A stretch of 64,000 nt of DNA, taken from NCBI GenBank assembly GCA_963691815.1, contig OY829662.1, positions 19,250,276 to 19,314,275 of the forward strand, written 5' to 3'. A program made the position numbers and the translations under genes. The notes below the pieces were generated by a model, which saw only the letters and a list, made by a program, of their open reading frames with translations, ran no database searches and had not been told where the DNA came from. Position 1 is the stretch's first letter; every line of letters begins with the position of its first letter. Below are positions 55,501 to 64,000 of this stretch, piece by piece. This DNA comes from Echiichthys vipera (taxonomy: Eukaryota > Chordata > Actinopteri > Perciformes > Trachinidae).

Positions 55501-58500
55501 CTATAAGTTTCCATTTCCTCAATAAGAGCAGCTGCGAGGACGGTGCTGTAGGAGAGGGATTTATACTTGTTATTTGATATTTTAACTTGACAACACACCG
55601 TTAAGGTCCTGAGGGGTTTGACTGTTGATAGTTGTGATTGGTTTTGTTCAAAAGGCCCAAATTCTATCTTTATGGCTTATTGTTGTTGAAACGCTAGCTT
55701 GTTGTTGTTGCCATGGCTACGGTAAACATTCAGGTAACATCAGTGACAGAGTACCAATATTATATGGATAAAATACAGAACCAGAACCCATAATACTTTA
55801 TTGATATACTAAGAGCTATAATTAACGGTAGATATACGGCCACACAAGCTGTATTGTTGCCTTAGCCAATATTAGCTTAGCTAATTAGCTTATCTGCCAA
55901 ACAACAATAAGCCATGAAATCCGGCATTTCTGAACAAAACCTGTTACAATCAGTAATAGTCAGACCCGTTAGAACTGTAACCGATGTGTTATGATAAGTT
56001 ATTTCCAGTAACCCTGGTTTTAGATGTTTGGTAAATAAGGTTGGCGGATCCCGTATGACGTTTGGTATTGTGTTCTAGGTCTGTGACGCTAGATATGAAT
56101 ACACTGACTTCCCAAAAACACTAAACAAGACAATCACATCACATAAAGTTCTTTGACGGAGGTGGAGCTAGTCCATGGTAGATTTTGTAAAACAAAATAT
56201 AATCTGCATATTTTATTACCTTTTTCCCAGCTCAGCAGATCATATTTTTATCATCAAGTAATGTAAATTCATGATAAATTGTATGATTTCTGGCTGGTGT
56301 GTCTTGTTCTTCTCTAGCTTAACATTGTGCTTCTGTCACGTGTGCAGCACCGTTCGTCTTGCATTTTGAGATTTGTGCAAAATTTCCGTGGCTTTTTAAC
56401 AATATTACCAACATCACTAATAGCTTTCTCCATTATATATCCCTCCTCTTCATCCTCCTCCACTTCCACCACAGGTGAACGGTTAATGGAGGTGAGTGAT
56501 CTTCTGTCTTGTAAATACTGGTTATGTCCGATAAAGTGAGTATTGCAATTTTCTTCTATGACGCAACAGAGACAGTGAAATGTATTGTGTAAATGGCTTT
56601 CATTAGTGTCCATTGTTCTTTTGAGATGTAAAAAAAAACAAGCATAATGTCTTGAAGCCAAATTAGCTGATTACAAAAGAAGGCTTGCAGCAAATTCAGT
56701 ATACTGTAGACATATGTAAGATAGGCTGGAGATAATAAGCTGTGTGGGACTATGTTTAGTAAAAAAGCAGCTTTTATATCTCCCCCTGCTCGGCCACCCA
56801 CTCTGTCAAATTCATGTTTATGTTTTGAGTTTCTTCCTCCAAATCTCTGTCTCTTGGTCCAAATTGGGAGAGGTGCATCCACAAGACTCGTGATTAATTA
56901 TTTTTCATTGCAGAGTGGTGCATCCTTTTGTTTTCTAGAGGATAAAAAGTTCACAACACACTCATTTACATAACAATAAACTCTGGTATGAAGTCTACTA
57001 AAGAGTATTTGGATGCTCGAAGAAAGAGAAACTGATTATAAAGTATATCAGGAGTTGGTAGAATATCAACTTAATTGGTGTTTACACTGTTTTTTGTCCA
57101 AGTATCTTCCACTGAGGGCTGACACAGTTTGCGCCAGGGGAAGGTGTCTGCACACAGCGTATTAACTGTGTTTGACAGGGCTAAATGCAGGAGAGCTGTG
57201 GCTTTGCCTCTCTCTACACGGACCTGTCAGCATCATTTGGAGGCTGCTTTGGGTTTGCAGCGAGATGCCTTGTCAGCGACTCGAACGCTGCATTTGGCTT
57301 CTGCTCCCAAAGGAAGCGTTCTGCCAAATTACATTCCTCGAAAAAGACGCAATAAATAAATAGTTAGTTTACTTTAATCAGGCTCTAGCTTATACAGTGA
57401 ATAAGACAGCACAAACAGAGGCAGAGCTTGTCATCTGAGACTCACTTTGCGTAATAGATCTGATGAAAGCTGCCCTTTTTTCGGATCCGACAGATCTACC
57501 TGATGGAGACAAATTGTACCGGTGTATATTTTGCTCCCTTTGGACATACATCAATCAGTGTAGAAGAGATGGAAAAAGACTGAGATATTCATAGTGGTGT
57601 CTTCTTGAGACAGAATAGAAAATACATAGTTTCATGCCAAATGCGAAGACCCTTAAACCTTTGGAGACATGCTCTCCAATCAACTCAGAGTACCCAGTGA
57701 GGAAACATAGCTGCTTGAGGTTCTGAAACATTATTACTATTTTGAACATCATTTTTGAAAGTTGCTCCAAAACTTGTGCAGTTCAGTATTTCAGGTGTAT
57801 AGATGTGAATTGATGCGATGTGCAGAATGATATCAGACAGACTTGTTAAATCGATGCACTCTGTTTCCATCTTCAGTCTGACGTTGTGTCCACTTTAACC
57901 GGTATCCGTGTGGTAGCCAGACCGTATTCCACAACTGGAGTTGGGACTACAGGTGGCGAGGTGGTCTACTATGAAACACTGAGAGAAAGGGGTCATTTAT
58001 ACCAAAGCTAACAGGGTAGAGACCATATTTTGTACACTGATGTTAAAGTCGATACTGAAGTTATTAAATGGCGTTATACTGTCTTGTAGGGTTAGGCGAT
58101 ATGTTAAAATGTTCTCACCGGCAATATGCAGAATACATCCAGGTGTGTGTGCACTTTCTTATTTTAGGCTTTAAGGCTGTTTTTGTGACATTTTGTGAAG
58201 CATATTCTGCATAGACAGCTGTCTAGATCAGACAAATAGGCCTATCCGACTTTATATACAGTGGGTTTAAAAATCAGCTCCCAGTTTGAGTGAGACATGT
58301 CTGCGGTGACAGGCAAGCAGATTCTCCTCACCCGGGGAAATAACATCAATGAATCAATACATAAACACTGTGGATTTCTTCCCATGGAGCTGACAGGAAA
58401 ACTATTTTGCTTCAGCAAATGTCTGCTGTCAGTTAGCCTGGTGAGGGCAGGTTAGCAGCCAGTCGTTTCTAGTGAGAATACCAAGATATAAATAAACAAA

Positions 58501-58529
58501 ATAAACCCACAAACTGTAAGGATATGGCA
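55501..58529. other. Three kb of non-coding DNA, no gene seen
   Basis: Open frames to 115 codons (56314-56661 minus) have no recognised domain. A segment at 57700-57880 is vaguely repeat-like but unassigned. Otherwise unique. Confidence 0.6.
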
Positions 58530-58613
58530 TGGCGGACATGCAGCATAGGGCCTCGAGGACCTTCAGCCACTTTATATGGGATATCTGCTCTAACCACTGT
58601 GCCACCGGCCGCC
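58530..58613 (-). mobile_element. tRNA-derived SINE head (second family), inverted
   Basis: On the minus strand: GGCGGCCGGTGGCACAGTGG, TTAGAGCAGATATCCC, GTGGCTGAAGGTCCTCGAGG. This is the same family as 28897-28995 but shorter. The A-box TGGCACAGTGG is present and the B box is missing. Confidence 0.7.
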
Positions 58614-60130
58614 ACTCAACTTTGATTTTTAACTATCTGCAATGTCAGCAAGCGTTTGCCAAACCTGTCAAATCTGTCAATTCATAGACAATAGCCCAAT
58701 AGGTCTAATTGATCTGTCTGTTTGCATTTCTGCTCAGTCTTTCATAGGAGCATCCGTGGCTAACAAAGTCCCCCAGCAACCATTAACCTCTGCAAATGTA
58801 AGCTGACAGCAGTCATATTCAGTCATTATTAATTACTTATCATGAATTACTGGCTGTCAACTCATCAGCAGCAAAGATTAACACTAATATACGTAAATCC
58901 ATTCTGATTGCTCTCGAGCAATACAGAGAAGCTTATGGATCCTGATGGGACTTACTTTGCCTCACAATGTTTTCATTTACACGATCAAAGTGATCACTAA
59001 ATTGTTTGATGAGCGTAATAGTCAAACAGCTCATGCCATAACCGCTAAACTAATGCAAAGAAAATTAATATTTATAACCCTCGAAACAATTGAGAGGAAT
59101 CACAGATGAATAAAAAACAGCACACCAAAAGAATGAGATGAGAGCACCGCTGATTCAGTTTCCAGATATTCATGAGCAGCTTTTTATCTCGCGCTCAAAG
59201 CAAAGACAGCCTACAAAAGCACATTTCGAGAGGAGTTTTTGAAGAATGTAGTAGGTTCAACATTGTATCCTCAGGCAGGCCATTACAAAGCTACAACAGA
59301 GCTCAATCACACTTTCACCACATTTTTTTGTCACATCATTTTAGTTGCTGTTTCCATTATTTTGACAGGAATGTTCGGTTTTTGGGTGAGGTTGAACAAG
59401 AAGACAGGAAAATCAGCCTTCTCAGCACTGTAGCTCAATTTTATTTGTGAGACAAAAAGAAAGTGTTTAGTTAACTGCACACAGCATGAAAGCCTGTGTT
59501 CAAGGAGTTCATTATACTGTATATCAGGAAGAGGTGTGTGCATGTGAGCGTGTGCATTCGTTTGTGTTGTGTCCCCGCTGGTAAACGTCGAGCGTGTCTG
59601 GCACAGAAAATGAATCGTCTAGTGAGCCATCTGTCTGTCTGTCAGGCAGCAAATGTTTTCTTGTCTCAGTAAAGAACCAAAATAATCCAAAGACTATGTT
59701 CGAGTGAGGTTGAGCCCCGTCATCATGTTTGTACTTTCTTTTCCCTTCAAACAAGAAAAAAGGACATTTCATTATTTTTGTTTTGTTGTAACTCACAGTA
59801 AGGGAAGATAGCTCTAGAAAGATTAAAGTGACTCAGCGTTCGCTCTCACCCTTTTCTTCCTTTGCTTGTTTTGCTTTAGGTAGCACAAGGATTTAATCAG
59901 CAAGTGTTTTGTCCACTAACAGCATTTGTTTTCTCATTCAGCCCAGAGACAATAAACCATGAATGTCAAAGTGAACTGTTGCATTTAAACCTTTGTCTTT
60001 AAACCTTGTTTTTCCTGCAGCTTGTTTTTGTTTTTGTTTTCTGATTTATATGCAAATCTGTCTTATTTGTCTCATGAATTAAACAGAATGTGTGTAAAAT
60101 AAATGGTTTACCTTCCCACATCCACATATA
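58614..60130. other. Unique stretch with a candidate regulatory block
   Basis: No gene. Bases 58790-59170 carry CAGTCATTATTAATTACTT, ATCATGAATTACTGG and CTAATGCAAAGAAAATTAAT in low-repeat AT-rich DNA, a texture typical of developmental enhancers. Confidence 0.5.
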
Positions 60131-60937
60131 ATTTGCCTTCTTGCAGAGAGTTAGATGAAAAGATCATTACATCTCTCACATCCGTCTGGTTAATATAAAA
60201 CTATAGCCGACTGCCTGTTAGCTTAGCTTAGCACAAAGGCTGGGAATGGTTGGAAACCGCTGGCCTGGCTCCATCCAAACATAAAACATGTTATATCTTG
60301 TTTGTTTAAACGGGCAGAGACTGACCCTCGTAAAAACCTAACATGTTTTACACTTCAAATTTTGTATGCATTAAGCAAGCTAGAGATAAAGTCTTTATTA
60401 TATCCTTTTTCACCCAAATTCAGATTTTTTAAACACAGGAACACCAATTGCCAGTAGACGAGTATGCCTCTCTTTTTTTCTGGTGTGTCATGTTCAACGT
60501 CACAAACGCACAGCTTTCCAATTCAGTGCAGAACACTGCAAACTGCTTTACATTCACTTGTTTTCTTAGCTACTAAACTGACACTCTCCCCTGCTCCAAA
60601 TGCTTTCTCTCTTCCGTTCAAAGTGCTTCCCCACTGCAAGCAACCATTGTGTATTGGAAGTGACATATGTTGCACAAAGCATGCAGGGATACCTGGCAAG
60701 CAGACCACGCTGGCATTGAGATGAGACGGCGAGGAATTCAAACAGCCACAAGCGACTTTTTACTTTGGACAGAGCAAGGCTAGCTGTTTCCCTCTGGTTC
60801 CAGTCTTTGTGCTAAGCTAAGCTAACTACTTTAACATTTACAAATCTGCGTGACATCAATGTGTAAGATGTTCTCATCTAACTCTTGGCAAGAGGGCGAA
60901 TACGGTAATTTCTAAAAAATATAGAACTTTTCCTTTT
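60131..60937. mobile_element. Long-TIR non-autonomous DNA element
   Basis: The left arm (60131-60283) contains GAGAGTTAGATGAAAAGATC, TTAGCTTAGCTTAGCACAAA and GGCCTGGCTCCATCCAAA. The right arm (60763-60937) contains the reverse forms TTTGGACAGAGCAAGGCTAG, TTTGTGCTAAGCTAAGCTAA and TTCTCATCTAACTCTTGGCA. The right end ATAGAACTTTTCCTTT is a diverged form of the family end (GAACTATTCCTTTAA). Arms are about 150-175 bases and the centre 480 bases. This is a very common percomorph element with long inverted arms. No transposase is encoded. Confidence 0.8.
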
Positions 60938-62897
60938 GCTGAAGTGACTGCCAAGAGGAGATGGTTAAAAAAGAAGTTTGGAATGCTTAAATTCTTAAAT
61001 CCTGTGAAATGAATATAAAATAAACAAAAGGTTGGCCTTTGATAACTCATCAAACATCTATTGTTAAATCTTATTGCCATCAGCCCCCTTTTTGTACTGT
61101 TCCATTTTATATAATCATACCTCATAAATAATTCTACTACTAATAAGAAAATGTAAGCGGGCAAATCTCCCTGCAGGGATCTTTACTGTGCTTACAGAGA
61201 ATATTGTTTTCCGCTGAGATATAAGCAGAGGTGCACGTGTAGAGAGAACAAGAGGACGTATGACGTGCTACATTTCCTTTGTCATCCCTCTCTAGTACAG
61301 ATACAGAAGGTGTTAGTGACAGTAAGTGACAAGGTATGAGAGGTGGATAATTAGAGAGTATCTGACATCACACTGTGTGTCACCAACCAGGCTGACACGT
61401 TTGACTGACATGTTGCCGACATATTTTGTTAGTGATTTCAAATGCACTGTGTTGTATTGTGTCTATGAGAGGAGAGATTACAGCACAGACAAAGATTAAG
61501 TGGTTTTACTCTTTTGTCAAATTCTGTCTGTGTGCCGTGTCTGTGGTTTAATGCCCTGTGGCTCTGATCTAAATGGTCGGCAGGTTTCGTCTCAGGCCAC
61601 TGACTCGAGGCTGAGTCAGGATGAGACTAGGTCTGAAAAGAGTCCAGATTTATGTGGACTTAAGGGTGCCAGTTTGTTATTTTTTTTTTAAATGACTGCA
61701 GTTAACTGAAACAGCAAGTCTAATCTATAGATGCATATTAAAGTTGTTCTAGTGCTGTTGCCCTGCAGGCAAAGTGAGGGCTTGCTGACTTTAAAGCACA
61801 CTTTACATTAAAACAAAAACAAGAATCAATAACTTAAATGCTTTAACATTAAACCTATGTTTTCTGCAGCTGTTGTCTTTTTTTGTAGTGTGCTCAATAC
61901 ATTCAAGGCCGGAGACTCTAGTTTACAGTGATGATTAAGAGAAGCTTAAGCAGCATTGCGTGTCTTGACTTATAATGCACAATTGTTTTGTCAGATCAGA
62001 AAATGTTCATGTGTCGCTTTCAATGGAAACATATTTGGATTTTTAGTTCGGAGGACTTGTATTAATTTCTTGAACCTTGTTTCTCCTTTTGAAAAGACAG
62101 CACACCAGGTTTAAAACTGAACTGCGTGTGTTCTGTCTTTATAATGAATTGTACAAACGGGGATAATGGCTTACACCTTCAGAAAGGGGGGGTTCAGACA
62201 CTGACAAGCACTTCATGTCATTTCACTAAGGCCCACAATTACTCTAGCTACATCCCGCTGAATCTGTGCATGTTTACCAAAACACAGAGTGGAGAGCCTG
62301 TGGTCCTGATGCTGCAGAGCCCACTTTGATGGCACCGGTGAGATTTAATTAATCTGCTGGTGTGAAATGCCTTAAAATGTCTGGGGCTGACAGACAGGCA
62401 GATGTTCAAACAGAGTGTGCATTCTTCTTTTGTGAGGAGGAGCTGCTTTGTTTGGCTGCTGTTAAAGCAGACATGGCGCACTGGAGATTATGGAGCAAGC
62501 TGTGCAACTGGTGTGTAGTGGTTGGATCAGAGGACAGATTTTACATATCAAAGCCAAGAAAACAGAGGGAAGAGAGTGCACATCAGGCGTGGCGATCTAG
62601 ACTCATGCGTCATGACATTAGGGGCATGAGGAGAGAGGCTCTGTTAATGACTGGATAATGATTCAAGAGAGAGGGAAAACGGAGTCATACAACAGTGTGT
62701 GAAGGAGCCTCTTTCTCACCAGGTGACTTATTTAGATCTGCTCTTTATCTGGGTTGCAACACCTTGTTGACCACACATGCTGATTACTAATGAATAGAGG
62801 GGATCCTATAATCAAAGACAATAACAACATTGGAAGTTTAGTGAACTTAGAAGAATGAGTCGAGTTGAGTAGAATGAGTCTACAGGAAAATCAAAGT
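60938..62897. other. Unique non-coding stretch, no gene seen
   Basis: No exon, RNA or repeat recognised in about 2 kb. The 98-codon frame at 62362-62658 lacks domain signals. Confidence 0.6.
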
Positions 62898-63426
62898 AAA
62901 TGTGTCATGAACGGTACAGGTATAACACGAAAGGTGGACCCAATGCAGACACAGACAAAAAGTAAAGTTACAAAATAAACGTTTAATATAATAAACGGAC
63001 AAACGCAAAAACACTACAGAGAATACAAACACAAGACTAACTAAACGAACACGGGAATAACATGAACAGGAAGACGACAGAAGATCAGGGAGACGGACGG
63101 GAAACTACGGAGAAAACAAAAAACAAACACGATTAATCAACTTACTACGGGGAGCATGAAAACCACAACGAGAAAGGGGATGCCAGTCCCGGGGGAATAG
63201 TGTTACCAATAAAGGGTCGACGACGGTCCGGCGCTGCATGCCTGTCAGCTTCAGGTATTTAAGGTGGTGGTGTAATCAGCTAACAGGCTGCAGCTTTGGG
63301 GGAACGCCTACCGGACCTACACACAGACAAGGGAGAGAACATGCAGGGAAACACAGACAGAGGGAGACAAACTCACACAGAACGAAAGAGAGGAGGGTAC
63401 TGACAGAACCAGATCTTGACAAAATG
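62898..63426 (-). mobile_element. Solo LTR (Gypsy-like), 5-bp target duplication
   Basis: The LTR is 62903-63421, beginning TGTCATGAACGG and ending CCAGATCTTGACA, with canonical TG...CA ends. AAATG is repeated directly outside (62898-62902 and 63422-63426). On the minus strand the end reads GTCTGCATTGGGTCCACC...TGACA, familiar from fish Gypsy-type LTRs, with TTTATT-rich sequence upstream and a possible TATA-like TTAAATACC (63254-63262), so transcription would be minus. No internal region remains, so it is a solo LTR. It is a different family from the LTR at 48443, sharing only the short ends. Confidence 0.85.
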
Positions 63427-63439
63427 TCTTCATCTGACT

Positions 63440-63482
63440 TTATTAACTATTATTAACTATTATTATTATTATTATTAACTAT
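63440..63482 (+). repeat. (ATT)n microsatellite
   Basis: ATT units with two AACT interruptions. Confidence 0.9.
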
Positions 63483-63831
63483 CAACAACTTCAAGAAAAC
63501 TGCTATTAAAACTGAGTCACATTAACATAATAGTCCATTTGTAACTTTTTTGTTTTACCAACTTTCTGTGTGTATTACATCAAATCTACATTGAATGATG
63601 AGCTTTACCACAATTCACATTTTGATGATCGTGATGTTAACATTCAGTCATTCATGTTTAATAATACAAAAATATTAAGTAAATGCATGCATGGTTTAAA
63701 CTTTTTCCATGTCTTTTGATTATGAAGCAGGTCAAGGAGCTTTATGGATACTGTGAAAGTATCAAAACACTGTAAGAGAAATGCACACAGCCAGTATTCA
63801 GAAACGGCCTTTCAATTATCCAGGAAGGACT
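63483..63831. other. Unique segment, nothing seen
   Basis: AT-rich, without recognised features. Confidence 0.6.
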
Positions 63832-64000
63832 TGAATGAATGAATGAATGAATTTATTTTTGGTGATACATCAGATTTTTTGACAATTTCAACCAAAAAAA
63901 GGATTGGGCTGAAGCAACTTGCTTTTATTAGCCCTAAACATCCTAACATCACAGTTCTAACTGTTTAAACACAACATATTTACTTAGTTTACATAGTTGA
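63832..64000 (-). repeat. LINE 3' end with (TTCA)n tail, cut by window edge
   Basis: TGAATGAATGAATGAATGAA then TTTATTTTTGGTG at the left, and AAAAAAAGGATTGGGCTGAA, GCAACTTGCTTTTATTAGCC to the right, match the reverse of a fish LINE 3'-UTR (GGCTAATA..GCAAGTTGCTTC..CCTTTTT ... AAATAAATTCATTCATTC). The element continues beyond the window. Confidence 0.6.

Overview
The window looks like 64 kb of non-coding DNA from a bony fish, probably a percomorph teleost. The evidence is the repeat content: tRNA-headed SINEs, several TTAA-flanked and hAT-type MITEs, L2/Rex-like LINE fragments, LTRs with 5-base target duplications, and many simple repeats. Overall it is AT-rich intergenic or deep-intronic sequence. 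I find no host protein-coding exon and no functional tRNA, rRNA or known microRNA. The longest open frames are low-complexity, lie inside repeats, or have no recognisable domain. The window therefore reads as a gene desert or one very large intron, and family names below come from my own recognition of repeat sequences, not from a search.

Layout: 1-8 kb is mostly unique, with an LINE reverse-transcriptase (RT) scrap broken by a long (TC)n tract, a probable terminal-inverted-repeat element at 5.3-5.9 kb, and a MITE at 7.2-7.7 kb. At 8,276-10,859 lies a hAT-type DNA transposon with an exact 8-base target duplication. It keeps four degenerate 5' exons of a transposase gene and carries a pogo/Tigger-like element inserted in its first intron. 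A degenerate minisatellite and a short MITE follow at 11.1-11.9 kb. From 12 to 25 kb the sequence is mainly unique, with an RT relic at 17.2 kb, a perfect 34-bp inverted repeat at 17.5 kb, and a Penelope-like inverted unit with hammerhead-like motifs at 19.8-20.2 kb.

From 25 to 35 kb there are two TTAA MITEs, three tRNA-derived SINE copies, and two RT relics. From 35 to 48 kb the sequence is rich in unique AT-rich blocks with homeodomain- and octamer-like words, which I flag as enhancer candidates. This stretch also has a hAT transposase relic at 43.5 kb and a small hAT MITE at 44.9 kb. From 48 kb to the end come two solo LTRs (48.4 and 62.9 kb), a 111-bp (TGCG)n tract, more MITEs, a LINE 3' end with an RT C-terminus (53.7-54.3 kb), and a full-length tRNA SINE (55.2 kb).

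No genes work together here. What can be read is a history of insertions: hAT first, then Tigger inside it; LTR retrotransposons reduced to solo LTRs by recombination; and old LINEs reduced to 3' ends.
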